Below, in pieces: positions 48,600 through 57,326 of a stretch of DNA of 64,000 bases. The stretch is taken from contig JACRBM010000024.1 in assembly GCA_016219275.1 (NCBI GenBank), positions 1 through 64,000 on the forward strand, given 5' to 3'. A program made the translations under genes and the position numbers. This DNA comes from Chloroflexota bacterium. Lineage in GTDB: Bacteria > Chloroflexota > Anaerolineae > UBA4142. Below the pieces are notes generated by a model. That model was not told the origin of the DNA. It was given only the letters and a program-made list of their open reading frames with translations, and searched no databases. Each line of letters begins with the position of its first letter. Position 1 is the first letter of the stretch.

Positions 48600-49904
48600 T
48601 CAATACCACCCCACATGCCCTTTCAGCATCACCAATGCCGATGCGAGAATCATCGCGATCAAGGTAGGCGGCACGGCAATCCAGATCCAACGTTTCCAAC
48701 CGATGGGTCCGTGATTCCGCTCCATGAACGAATACGCCACGACATTCGCCGACGCGCCGATGGGAGTCAGGTTTCCGCCCATGTCAATCCCCAGCGCCAA
48801 CGACCAGACCATCAATGCCAGGGCAGGCATCCCAGGTGTTTGCGACAGGTCTCGAAGCACATAACTCATCGCCAGGGCGAGCGGCACATTGTCCACGATT
48901 CCACTCACCAATCCGGGTCCCCAATGCAACGCCATGATAAAAGCGGAAGGATTCGATAAAGCCACCGACGACAACGAATCTGCTAATCGCTCAAACAACT
49001 GGACTTTTTCCAATCCGCCGATCAGCACAAATAACCCGGCAAAGAACAAGATGCTTTCGCCATCCACTTTGAGAATTACGGTCTTGCGATGCCCTGGTCG
49101 CAAAGCGATCAGCGCCAACCCGGCTGGGACCAGCGCGGCAACCGCCGACGTAATCGGCAATCCCGTCACCGCCGACAAAGGCAAATGGAAGATCAACATT
49201 CCCACCGCCATCAGAAAACTCACGATCCCGACACGCGTTAGATGCGCGTGGACGGGTTCACTGTGCAGTTCTTCGATCTCACGCACCGTCTCTTCCGTCA
49301 GTGCGACATGCGCGTCTTTAAGCGTCCTGCGATTGATCAGATAGAAAATCACCAACAGTACGAACGCGGCGGCAGCGGAGATAGGACCGGTATGCGCCGC
49401 GAAATCGCCAAAGTTAAAACCCAGTTCTGTTCCCAGGATCACATTCGGCGGATCGCCGACCAGGGTTGCCGCGCCGCCCGTGTTCGCCGCGCATACTTCG
49501 GCGATGATTAGCGGCACCGGGTCAAGCTTGAGCAAGCGACAAAGTTGCAGAGTGAGCGCCGAGAGAAACAGCATCACAGTGATACTATCCATGAACATCG
49601 CCAAGAATGCCGCGAGAACAATCAGCACGATAAAGAGCGACGCTGGCTTGTAATTTACTCGGCGCACCGCCGTCATCGCCAACCAAGAAAAAAAACCGGC
49701 TTCGTGCAAAATAGACACGAGCACAAACATACCCGACAGCAAACCCAGGGTCTCCCAGTTCATGTACGATAATGCCTCGACGGGACTAAGCACGCCGGAC
49801 ACAACCAGAACGCCGCCCCCGGTCAAGGCAACCCAGTGCCGTGGAAATTTCTCACTGGCAATCGCGATATAGGCAAGCACAAATATGGGTAAAGCGATGA
49901 ACAT
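48600..49904 (-). CDS. SLC13/ArsB-like ion permease
   Basis: This is a 434-residue permease of the ArsB/NhaD/SLC13 group with about 11 helices and two pore segments, VCAANTGGAATLVGDPPN and IDMGGNLTPIGASANVVA. The substrate (sodium, arsenite or an organic anion) cannot be read from sequence. It lies between P-II and Amt1 and is preceded by a structured leader with a terminator hairpin at 49996-50044, so expression may be attenuated. Confidence 0.88.
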   Translation of the reverse strand: MFIALPIFVLAYIAIASEKFPRHWVALTGGGVLVVSGVLSPVEALSYMNWETLGLLSGMFVLVSILHEAGFFSWLAMTAVRRVNYKPASLFIVLIVLAAFLAMFMDSITVMLFLSALTLQLCRLLKLDPVPLIIAEVCAANTGGAATLVGDPPNVILGTELGFNFGDFAAHTGPISAAAAFVLLVIFYLINRRTLKDAHVALTEETVREIEELHSEPVHAHLTRVGIVSFLMAVGMLIFHLPLSAVTGLPITSAVAALVPAGLALIALRPGHRKTVILKVDGESILFFAGLFVLIGGLEKVQLFERLADSLSSVALSNPSAFIMALHWGPGLVSGIVDNVPLALAMSYVLRDLSQTPGMPALALMVWSLALGIDMGGNLTPIGASANVVAYSFMERNHGPIGWKRWIWIAVPPTLIAMILASALVMLKGHVGWY

Positions 49905-49995
49905 GATTTCATCTCAACTATTTTTGATGCCTGCTCAACCTTGCGAAAGTTAGCAACCATCCTTCGCAAGGATGGGCTGAGTAGATCTGTTTTTT

Positions 49996-50044
49996 GAAAA
50001 CAACAAGCCCTCGGGACAAGACCGCGGTCTTGCTCCGAGAGCTT
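49996..50044 (-). terminator. terminator hairpin in the permease leader
   Basis: On the minus strand a long stem of AAGCTCTCGGAGCAAGACC and its near complement, with a tight GC loop, is followed by TTGTTGTTTTC. A smaller hairpin CAGGTG/CACCTG (50057-50074) precedes it in the transcript. The two together resemble an attenuator. No known riboswitch consensus fits. Confidence 0.6.
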
Positions 50045-50083
50045 CATGGCTCCACTCAGGTGTTCACGCACCTGGGGTATTTG

Positions 50084-50107
50084 ATTATACGGTCGTGAGT
50101 GGCTCAC
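50084..50107 (-). promoter_or_regulatory. -10 element with adjacent GTGAG-CTCAC palindrome
   Basis: TATAAT on the minus strand (50089-50084) is preceded by the perfect palindrome GTGAGTGGCTCAC (50095-50107), which covers the -35 area. It may be an operator for a regulator that controls the permease, since no canonical -35 box is present. Confidence 0.45.
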
Positions 50108-50137
50108 GCGGTTACAATCTTGGTAACCGGCGAGCGA

Positions 50138-50533
50138 TTATGATTGGTGTTGCGTCGTCGCCTCGCGTCGCGCGTCAATGTCATCGGGATACGTGAGCGC
50201 ATCGTGCCCGCGTTCGCCGGTGCGAATGCGAATCACATCTTCCACCGGATAGATAAAGATCAACCCATCGCCGGGTCTGCCCGACCCAGCCGCTTTGCAA
50301 ATGGTCTCGACGGTTTTCTCGACATTGTGATCGCTGAGGACGATGTTGAATTGGATGCGCGGCAACATATCAATCTGATACGTGCCGGCGCGCCCTTCTA
50401 ACACAATGCCGCCTTGTCGTCCATGCCCGCGCACTTCGGAAATGTTCATCCCGACGATGCCGATCTCGCGCAGCGCATTCTTGATGTCGTTCAATTTTTC
50501 TTCGCGTACGATCGCTTCGATTTTCTTGGTCAT
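50138..50533 (-). CDS. glnK: P-II family nitrogen regulator
   Basis: This is a 131-residue P-II signalling protein that reads 2-oxoglutarate and ATP/ADP and controls Amt channels. The KKIEAIVREEKL start, SEVRGHGRQGG and C-terminal GDGLIFIYPVEDVIRIRTGE are typical. The T-loop Tyr equivalent lies in GRAGTYQID. It is 12 bp after the amt2 stop, so this is an amt-glnK operon. The last 15 residues are an extra tail. Confidence 0.93.
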   Translation of the reverse strand: MTKKIEAIVREEKLNDIKNALREIGIVGMNISEVRGHGRQGGIVLEGRAGTYQIDMLPRIQFNIVLSDHNVEKTVETICKAAGSGRPGDGLIFIYPVEDVIRIRTGERGHDALTYPDDIDARREATTQHQS

Positions 50534-50545
50534 GTCGTCCTCGCT

Positions 50546-51778
50546 TTACGCGTACGCGCGTTCGCCGTGCTCGCTAATGTCCAGACCGACTTCTTCTTCG
50601 TTTTCCGTTACGCGTAAGCCGACGACGACATCCAATACTTTGGCGATTACAAACGTCATGATCACCGCAAACGCGATCGCCGCGACGACCGCAATCGCTT
50701 GGATGACGAACTGACCGGGATTGCCGTAGAACAAACCATCCGCGCCGGCTTCGTTCACCATTTTCGTCGCGAACAATCCGGTTGCCAGCGCGCCCCACGC
50801 GCCGCCCATGCCGTGACACGCCCACACGTCGAGCGATTCATCCAAGTTGTGCGATTGGCGGAACCGAATCGCGTAATAACTGATTACGGCGGCGATTGCG
50901 CCGATCACGAGCGCGGCGAGCGGCGTCACATAACCCGACGCCGGCGTAATCGCGACCAAACCCACGACCGCGCCGGTGACGATGCCGAGAATGCTCGGCT
51001 TGTTGTCGCGCCAGGTCAGCAACATCCACACGAGACCTGCCGCTGCCGCGGCGGTATTCGTCGTGACCACCGCGTTGACAGCGAGACCATTCGCGCCGAG
51101 TGCGCTGCCGCCATTAAAGCCGAACCAACCGACCCACAACAATCCCGCGCCGAGAATGCTGTACGGAATGTTGTGCGGCTCCATCGGCACCGCGCCAAAA
51201 CCGCGGCGCGAGCCGATGACCTTGGCAAACGCGAGTGCGGAAAAGCCCGCCGTGACATGCACCACCGTGCCGCCCGCAAAATCGAGCGCACCGAGTTGGC
51301 GCAAGATACCACCCACGCCCCAGACCCAGTGCGCGACCGGATCGTACACCAAGGTCGCCCACAACAACGCGAACAACAGAAACGCTTTGAAACGGACGCG
51401 TTCGACAAACGCGCCGGTGATGAGCGCCGGGGTAATGACCGCGAACATCATTTGGTAAGCCGAGAAGGCGAGATGCGGAATCGTGGGAGCATAATCGCCG
51501 TTCGGCGCTGAACCGACGCCATTCAATCCAAAATAATTCAACGCACCGATAATTCCGCCAAGACTAGGACCGAACGCGAGCGTATAACCCACCACCACCC
51601 ATTGCACGCTGATGAGTGCCATGATAATGAAACTCAAGTTCAACGTCGAGAGCACATTTTTCTTTCGCACCATCCCGCCGTAAAAGAACGCGAGCGCGGG
51701 AGTCATCATCATCACGAGTGCGGTCGCGACCAGCACCCAGGCAGTATCGCCCGTGTTGATTGCAGTTGCGGCATTCAT
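50546..51778 (-). CDS. amt: ammonium transporter 2 (Amt/Rh family)
   Basis: This is a 410-residue Amt protein, shorter than Amt1 and without a clear signal peptide. The LDFAGGTVVHVTAGFSAL, GWFGFNGGSALGAN, DVWACHGMGGAWGALATGLF and GLDISEHGERAYA blocks are classic. The ATG at 51778 has GAGGGAAAGC upstream; the longer frame is not supported. P-II follows, as in most amtB-glnK operons. Confidence 0.95.
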   Translation of the reverse strand: MNAATAINTGDTAWVLVATALVMMMTPALAFFYGGMVRKKNVLSTLNLSFIIMALISVQWVVVGYTLAFGPSLGGIIGALNYFGLNGVGSAPNGDYAPTIPHLAFSAYQMMFAVITPALITGAFVERVRFKAFLLFALLWATLVYDPVAHWVWGVGGILRQLGALDFAGGTVVHVTAGFSALAFAKVIGSRRGFGAVPMEPHNIPYSILGAGLLWVGWFGFNGGSALGANGLAVNAVVTTNTAAAAAGLVWMLLTWRDNKPSILGIVTGAVVGLVAITPASGYVTPLAALVIGAIAAVISYYAIRFRQSHNLDESLDVWACHGMGGAWGALATGLFATKMVNEAGADGLFYGNPGQFVIQAIAVVAAIAFAVIMTFVIAKVLDVVVGLRVTENEEEVGLDISEHGERAYA

Positions 51779-51859
51779 GCTTTCCCTCGTTGGAAGTAGG
51801 ATCCGGACCAACCTCTGCGTCAATCCGCGTCCAACCGGCAAATTGCCAGTTGACTGATT

Positions 51860-51911
51860 CTGAAAAAAGAACACGCCCTTGGGGTGAAAACTGGCTCTCA
51901 CCCCAAGGGCG
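51860..51911 (-). terminator. rho-independent terminator of glutamine synthetase 2
   Basis: A perfect 13-base stem CGCCCTTGGGGTG/CACCCCAAGGGCG (51874-51911) is followed on the minus strand by TGTTCTTTTTTC. It sits 48 bases past the glnA stop and upstream of amt2. Confidence 0.85.
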
Positions 51912-51959
51912 TCATTGCCCTTTCACAAGACAAACGGTCGTGGAACTATCCGAACGTTT

Positions 51960-53456
51960 TTACGCGTCGTAGTACAGGAAAAATTCGTACGGGTGCGGGC
52001 GCAAGCGAATCGCATCCACGTCCTTGACGCGCTTCATCGCGACCCAGGTTTCGATCACGTCTTTCGTGAACACATCGCCCTTGAGCAGGAACTCGTAATC
52101 GTTTTCCAACGCGTCGAGCGTTTCGGAGAGCGACCCAGGAACCTGCTTGACCTTCTTCGCTTCTTCTGCCGACAGTTCGTACAGATCGTAATCGGCGGGT
52201 TCGCCCGGATCCATTTTCTTTTCGACGCCGTCCAACCCTGCCATCAACAACGCGGCAAAGACGAGGTACGGATTCGACGACGGATCGGGCGGGCGGAACT
52301 CGATGCGTTTCGCTTTCGGATTGTTCGAGTACATCGGCACGCGCACGGCTGCCGAGCGATTCCGTTTCGAGTACACGAGATTGACGGGCGCTTCGTAACC
52401 GGGCACGAGGCGGCGGTACGAGTTCGTCGTCGGCGCGGCAAGCGCGAGGAGCGCGGGCGCGTGATAGAGCAAACCGGCGATGTAATGCTTGGCGAGCTGG
52501 CTCAACCCGGCATAACCGCTTGGATCGGCGAACAAGTTCGCGCTATCCTTCCACAAACTCTGGTGAACGTGCATTCCGGAACCATTGTCCTGGAACAACG
52601 GCTTGGGCATAAACGTCGCCGTCTTGCCATGTGCGCGCGCGACATTCTTGACGACATATTTGTACATCATCAAACTGTCCGCCATCGTCGTGAGCGAGTT
52701 GTAGCGCATATCAATTTCGCACTGTCCCGCCGTCGCGACTTCGTGGTGATGCACTTCGATCGGCACGCCGGCTTGAATCAAGCGCAAGATAATTTCGGAG
52801 CGAATGTCCTGCAACGCGTCCGCCGGCGCGACCGGGAAGTACCCTTCCTTGTAGCGCGGGCGATGACCCAGGTTTTGCGTGCCGCTATCGCGACCGCTGT
52901 TCCAAATGCCTTCGTCCGAATCAATGAAATAGTACCCGCTGTACGTGTTCTGATCGAAACGAATATTGTCGAAGATGAAAAACTCGGCTTCGGGTCCCCA
53001 GTAGCTCGTCGTCGCGATGCCGGTTTTGGCGAGATACTTTTCCGCTTTCTTGGCAATGTTGCGCGGATCGCGCGAGTACGCCAATTTGGTAACCGGATCG
53101 TACACATCGCACGTGAGCGTTAGCGTTGGCACGGCGCATACGGGATCGGTAATCGCGCTCGTCGGGTCTGGCATCAGGAGCATATCGCTTTCGTGAATGT
53201 GCTGAAAACCGCGAATGCTCGATCCATCGAACCCGAGTCCTTCGATGAACAAATCCTCGCTCAATTCCGTGATCGGAATCGAAAAGTGTTGCCAGGTGCC
53301 GGGCAAATCCACAAACTTAAAATCCACAATCTGCAAGCCCTGCGACTTGGCGTACTCGACCACCTCTTTCGGCGAGACGAGTCGCTTGGGCGCGTGCGTC
53401 GCGCTCACCGGTTCGAGCGCGGGCAACGCGACGGACAATTCTTTCGTGTCTAACAT
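51960..53456 (-). CDS. glnA: glutamine synthetase (type I, longer isoform)
   Basis: This is a 498-residue type I synthetase with the usual FDGSSIRGFQHI, CEIDMRYNSL, GSGMHVHQSLWKD and VPGYEAPVNLVYSKRNRSAAVRVP blocks. The adenylylation-site tyrosine lies in YDLYELSAEEAKKVKQVPGSL. Residues 1-25 are an extra leader. GGAGG precedes the ATG. It is 180 bp from amt2, so ammonium uptake and assimilation genes are neighbours, but a strong terminator separates the transcripts. Confidence 0.96.
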   Translation of the reverse strand: MLDTKELSVALPALEPVSATHAPKRLVSPKEVVEYAKSQGLQIVDFKFVDLPGTWQHFSIPITELSEDLFIEGLGFDGSSIRGFQHIHESDMLLMPDPTSAITDPVCAVPTLTLTCDVYDPVTKLAYSRDPRNIAKKAEKYLAKTGIATTSYWGPEAEFFIFDNIRFDQNTYSGYYFIDSDEGIWNSGRDSGTQNLGHRPRYKEGYFPVAPADALQDIRSEIILRLIQAGVPIEVHHHEVATAGQCEIDMRYNSLTTMADSLMMYKYVVKNVARAHGKTATFMPKPLFQDNGSGMHVHQSLWKDSANLFADPSGYAGLSQLAKHYIAGLLYHAPALLALAAPTTNSYRRLVPGYEAPVNLVYSKRNRSAAVRVPMYSNNPKAKRIEFRPPDPSSNPYLVFAALLMAGLDGVEKKMDPGEPADYDLYELSAEEAKKVKQVPGSLSETLDALENDYEFLLKGDVFTKDVIETWVAMKRVKDVDAIRLRPHPYEFFLYYDA

Positions 53457-53504
53457 AGTGCCTCCTATCTGAATTTTCGATTGATGATTTTCGATTGATG
53501 ATTC

Positions 53505-54146
53505 TCACGCGCCAATCAGCGACTCGATGACGCGGAATCCAGCAGTGATCGCAAACGCGCCAAGTGCGATGCCGCACGCGATAGACAGCCCGCGAAAAAC
53601 GACGGGCTTGAGCCAGCGCCGCGCCCGCGCAATCGCGAAGGCAAGCGCCACCGCCCACAACGCCGAGCCGAGCATGAAACTCGCAAAAAATATGCCAACC
53701 TGTTCCGCCGATGCGCCGACGATACCCCACGATGCGAGCACGCCGCCGAGCGACAACCAAAACGCGATTGCCCAGGGATTCGTCAGCGAGAGCATCATGC
53801 CGCTCAGAAACGCGCCGCGCGTTTCGACGCGCGTATCGCCGCTCGCCGAGAGCGCGACCGGCGTGAGCGCAGTTTGAAATGACGACCAAGCCAGATACAT
53901 CAGAAACATCGCGCCGAACGCGCCCAGCCCAATTTGCAACGCGGGTATTTGCGCGAACGCGGCAAGTCCACCGAGCGCAAGCAAAGCATACGTCGCGTCG
54001 CCAATCAGCGAACCGAGTTGTACGCCGAACGCGAGCGCAAAGCCGCCGCGTGCGCCGCGCCGCAAGGTTTCCGCCGTTACCGCGCCGGGCGGCGCGGCGA
54101 ACGCAAGACCCATGAACACTCCGATGGCAACGATCTCTGGATGCAC
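53505..54146 (-). CDS. LysE/RhtB-family exporter
   Basis: This is a 213-residue membrane protein of the LysE/RhtB family, with AAPPGAVTAETLRRGARGG near the N terminus, MYLAWSSFQTAL and LTNPWAIAFWLSLGG. It starts at a GTG at 54146. It probably exports an amino acid or related metabolite. It is not overlapped with the neighbouring genes. Confidence 0.9.
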   Translation of the reverse strand: MHPEIVAIGVFMGLAFAAPPGAVTAETLRRGARGGFALAFGVQLGSLIGDATYALLALGGLAAFAQIPALQIGLGAFGAMFLMYLAWSSFQTALTPVALSASGDTRVETRGAFLSGMMLSLTNPWAIAFWLSLGGVLASWGIVGASAEQVGIFFASFMLGSALWAVALAFAIARARRWLKPVVFRGLSIACGIALGAFAITAGFRVIESLIGA

Positions 54147-54158
54147 GGTGATCTATTC

Positions 54159-54539
54159 CTACGGTGAAACCAACGTCGCGTCTTGGCGCAACGCGCCTAA
54201 CTTGGAAAACAAGGTGTGCCGCACAAAATCCTTTTTACCAACCCAGGTCGGAGTCGCGACGCGTCGCGTCGTGTCAAGTTCGAGATGCGCTTCATCGCAA
54301 CGCACCCAGCCGGTAATGCTCTTGCCGTCTTCCAACTCAATGCTCAAACAAACATGGTTATTTAGCCAATCGCTCTCACCCACTGCATCGTCGGGCAGAG
54401 TTGCCGGGACGATGATACTCACCGTGCCGCTCTTAATTTTCATTTCGACGACATCGTTCCCTTCACTCTCGACCAAACTGCCATCCATGCAACCACACGA
54501 ATCTGCGCCGCGCGCCTGAATCAAACTGTAGCGTTTCAA
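54159..54539 (-). CDS. hypothetical protein behind a structured leader
   Basis: This is a 126-residue protein, probably cytoplasmic, with a start TTG at 54539 that has GGAGG six bases upstream. It contains DSCGCMDGSLVESEGNDV, and a beta-rich MKIKSGTVSIIVPATLPDD segment; cysteines cluster as C-x-C. I recognise no family. The next gene (LysE) starts 12 bases after its stop, so they may be co-transcribed. A strong promoter and terminator-like leader lie upstream. Confidence 0.6.
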   Translation of the reverse strand: MKRYSLIQARGADSCGCMDGSLVESEGNDVVEMKIKSGTVSIIVPATLPDDAVGESDWLNNHVCLSIELEDGKSITGWVRCDEAHLELDTTRRVATPTWVGKKDFVRHTLFSKLGALRQDATLVSP

Positions 54540-54565
54540 GTTTTTCCTCCATGAGATGATCCGAG

Positions 54566-54618
54566 GAAAAAACAAAAAGCCCTTGGACGGGCGCAACTAG
54601 GCGCAGGTTCAAGGGCTT
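54566..54618 (-). terminator. terminator hairpin in the leader of the 54539 gene
   Basis: The arms AAGCCCTTG and CAAGGGCTT are followed on the minus strand by TTTTTGTTTTTT. A second hairpin GAGTGC/GCACTC (54635-54652) lies before it in the transcript. With the promoter at 54677-54704 this forms a candidate attenuator about 130 nt long. Confidence 0.65.
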
Positions 54619-54676
54619 CAAGGACCTCGGAAAAGAGTGCGTCTCGGCACTCGATAGTATTCTGTTGACGAGCGAG

Positions 54677-54704
54677 ATTATAGCCACATTGCCATATTTG
54701 TCAA
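54677..54704 (-). promoter_or_regulatory. sigma70-type promoter
   Basis: On the minus strand TTGACA (54704-54699) and TATAAT (54682-54677), 16 bases apart, lie upstream of the attenuator-like leader. Confidence 0.75.
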
Positions 54705-54792
54705 ACAAATGCAGTATACGCCTTTAGCGCGCAGGCGTCCATAGATTTTTCGCCACATTTCAACCGGAAGCGGGTTGTGTACTTTGCACAAA

Positions 54793-55905
54793 TTACTTCG
54801 CCGGAATCGGCAAACTGAACCGCATCGTCGTGCCCGCGCCGATTTCGCTCTGCGCGATCAAGTCGCCGCCGTGCGCGACGACCAAGTTGCGCGCGATGGC
54901 AAGCCCTAATCCCATCCCGCGCGATTCGCGCGATTTGTAGAATCGCTCGAAGACGTGCGGCAAATCCTCCGGCGCGATCCCCGCGCCGGTATCGCTCGTG
55001 CTGACCACAACGCGCGACAGAACGCTGTCCACCGAACACTGAACACTGATCTTGCCCCCGCGCGGCGTGTAACGCAACGCGTTCGCGATCAGGTTCTCCA
55101 ACACCTGGCGGATCCGCGCCGGATCCAGTTGGAGCAGAGGAACCTGGGACGTAGTCGCGATCAATTCGACTCCTGCCACACTCGCTTGCGCTTTGAACGA
55201 CGCCGCTGTCTCGCCGACGAGCAGAGCGAGATCAACCGGTTCTTTTTGCAATTGGAGCGCGCCGCTCTCGGTCAATGCAAGCATCCGTAAATCGTCCACC
55301 AATCGCGCGAGCACGCGCGTCTCTTCGAGAATCGGCGCGAGGTGCGCGTCATCGCGCGGGTACACGCCGTCGAGCAGTCCTTCGAGATTGCCTTGAATCA
55401 CCGTCAACGGCGTCCGCAGTTCGTGCGTCACATCCGCGAGCATCGCGCGGCGTTGTTCGTCCTGGGTCTGCAACCGCTCCGCCATCGAGTTGAACGCGCG
55501 CGCGAGCACGCGAATCTCGCGCGGTCCGCGTTCGAGCATCCGCGCCGAATAATCGCCCTCCGCCACGCGTCCCGCCATCTCGACCAAATCGCCGATCGGC
55601 GTCGCCATACGTCCGAATGCGCGTCCCACGAACACCAGACCGGCAACAATCAACACGACCGCGATGATGTTGGACGGCGTGGTATTTGTCGGAACGCCCA
55701 GCACACCCAGCAAATTTCCGGTGAGCCACGCCATCGCGGTGAGACTCGCGCAGCCGAACATGAAGACGAGCAGAAAGAAAAATCCAAACCGCAAAAAGAA
55801 ACGACGCCGCGTGCGCTGCGACGCGTGCGTGTTCGACGCGGGAGGGAACGGTTCGTTGGGGGGCCACCAGGGGGGACGATGGCGCGGGAAATGTTTCGGG
55901 CGCAT
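54793..55905 (-). CDS. sensor histidine kinase
   Basis: This is a 370-residue histidine kinase. A Pro-rich cytoplasmic N terminus is followed by two membrane helices (about residues 38-62 and 80-98) separated by only a short loop, then a HAMP domain, the H-box DVTHELRTPLTVIQGN, and the HATPase N (NLIANALRYTP), G1 (DTGAGI) and G2 (GMGLGLAIA) boxes. It starts directly after the response regulator stop. The short loop suggests sensing within the membrane or through a partner protein. Confidence 0.94.
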   Translation of the reverse strand: MRPKHFPRHRPPWWPPNEPFPPASNTHASQRTRRRFFLRFGFFFLLVFMFGCASLTAMAWLTGNLLGVLGVPTNTTPSNIIAVVLIVAGLVFVGRAFGRMATPIGDLVEMAGRVAEGDYSARMLERGPREIRVLARAFNSMAERLQTQDEQRRAMLADVTHELRTPLTVIQGNLEGLLDGVYPRDDAHLAPILEETRVLARLVDDLRMLALTESGALQLQKEPVDLALLVGETAASFKAQASVAGVELIATTSQVPLLQLDPARIRQVLENLIANALRYTPRGGKISVQCSVDSVLSRVVVSTSDTGAGIAPEDLPHVFERFYKSRESRGMGLGLAIARNLVVAHGGDLIAQSEIGAGTTMRFSLPIPAK

Positions 55906-56586
55906 TTATCTATCTGCGAATTTGTAGCCGACGCCGTACACCGACACGATGTAACGCGGCTCGCGCGGCTGGGCTTCGATTTTGTGACGAATGTTTTTGA
56001 CGTGCGCGTCAATCGCGCGCTCGTACGAATCGAACGCGACGCCGCGCACCGCGTCGAGCAATTGCGCGCGCGTGAAAATGCGTCCGGGTTGACGCGCCAG
56101 AGCCGCGAGTAGTTGAAACTCGGTCGGCGTCAATTCAACCGCGCGACCGGCGACAGTCGCCTGCATGCGCGGCACATCGAGCACGACATCGGCGACGCGA
56201 ATCATCTCCGCGCCAATGGCGACGCTTTCGACGCGACGCAGAACGGTACGCACGCGCGCGACGAGTTCCTTCGGGCTGAACGGCTTGACGACGTAATCAT
56301 CCGCGCCAATTTCGAGTCCGACCAGTTTGTCCGTTTCCTCGCCGCGCGCGGTCAGCATGATGATCGGCACGGATGATTCCTTGCGAAGCGCGCGCGTCAC
56401 GTCGAGTCCGTCCAACTCCGGCAGACCCAGGTCGAGTACGATCAAGTCGGGTTTCTCGCGCCGCGCAGCGGACAGCGCGGCTTTTCCATCGTACGCGGTG
56501 AGCGCCGCAAAGCCCGCGCGTTCGAGATAATCGCGCGCCAGTTGCACAATTTGCGGTTCGTCGTCAACGATCAAAATGGTTTTCAT
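55906..56586 (-). CDS. OmpR-family response regulator
   Basis: This is a 226-residue regulator with a receiver domain (phospho-acceptor Asp in IVLDLGLPELDG, Lys in VVKPFSPKEL) and a C-terminal winged helix (VELTPTEFQLLAALARQPG, SYERAIDAHVKNIRHKIE). It is adjacent to its histidine kinase, with no spacing, and follows a small membrane protein gene. The targets are unknown. Confidence 0.95.
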   Translation of the reverse strand: MKTILIVDDEPQIVQLARDYLERAGFAALTAYDGKAALSAARREKPDLIVLDLGLPELDGLDVTRALRKESSVPIIMLTARGEETDKLVGLEIGADDYVVKPFSPKELVARVRTVLRRVESVAIGAEMIRVADVVLDVPRMQATVAGRAVELTPTEFQLLAALARQPGRIFTRAQLLDAVRGVAFDSYERAIDAHVKNIRHKIEAQPREPRYIVSVYGVGYKFADR

Positions 56587-56651
56587 TTTTGATTGTGGAT
56601 CGTTCCGAAATGTCCGATTCAGATTGGAGCAGATTCCTGACGCGTTTACGT

Positions 56652-56692
56652 CAGACCTGTCAGGTTCGCTTCGCGGAAACCTGACAGGTCTG
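56652..56692. repeat. CAGACCTGTCAGGTT inverted repeat
   Basis: The arms CAGACCTGTCAGGTT and AACCTGACAGGTCTG lie between the small membrane protein and response regulator genes. Same family as at 23274 and 46841. Confidence 0.7.
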
Positions 56693-56739
56693 GGATATAA
56701 CGATGACCGTAAAGTACATTGTTCAAATCAAGCGTCGCG

Positions 56740-57114
56740 TTACTTGGTCGTACCCTGTGGCTCGTGCATCTTGCGATGCCATTCCTCGAACATCGGCGGT
56801 ACGCCGCCTTCCCATTTGCGACCGTGATGCATTCCCCAGTGTCCGCGCCAGAAGAACGCGCGCATCAAGCCGAAAAACAGGAAGAAGAACAACAGCGGGA
56901 AGAAGCAACTCAGCAAGCCAAACCCGCCATAGTGCCAACCCCAGGGGCGATACCAGTACGGCAGCGGCGCGACACCGGTACTCGGCACATCGAGTTTGCC
57001 TGGCGTCGTCATTCCTTGAGCGACGCCCATGCTGTACGCGTACCCGCCCACCGCGACCACGCCCGCAACCAGCAACAGCGCGATCAAAATTCCCAGACCA
57101 ATTCGCCAGTACAT
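56740..57114 (-). CDS. small membrane protein of the two-component operon
   Basis: This is a 124-residue protein with an N-terminal helix (ILIALLLVAGVVAVGGYAY), a tryptophan- and tyrosine-rich loop (PYWYRPWGWHYGG) and a second helix (FFPLLFFFLFFGLMRAFFW). The C terminus is His-rich (GHWGMHHGRKW and EEWHRKMHE). AGGAGG precedes the ATG. It is the first gene of the operon with the response regulator and kinase. It might be a sensing partner or target; this is inferred from position and the histidines. Confidence 0.8.
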   Translation of the reverse strand: MYWRIGLGILIALLLVAGVVAVGGYAYSMGVAQGMTTPGKLDVPSTGVAPLPYWYRPWGWHYGGFGLLSCFFPLLFFFLFFGLMRAFFWRGHWGMHHGRKWEGGVPPMFEEWHRKMHEPQGTTK

Positions 57115-57326
57115 TTTTCCTCCTCGGTGAAATTTGATTCTGGGGAGATTATGGCGCGCAATTGTGAATCAAATGTGAATTCATCGGGGAGGAATTACAG
57201 ATATTGTGATTATAGATGAAAACCAGGTTTCGCTCAAATGGGCGCGGCAATAGGAACGGAGTACTACTCCACGCGATTGTATTTTTGCCTTGCCTTTTGT
57301 CTCTATCTAGGTGAAAGGGGGACCAA

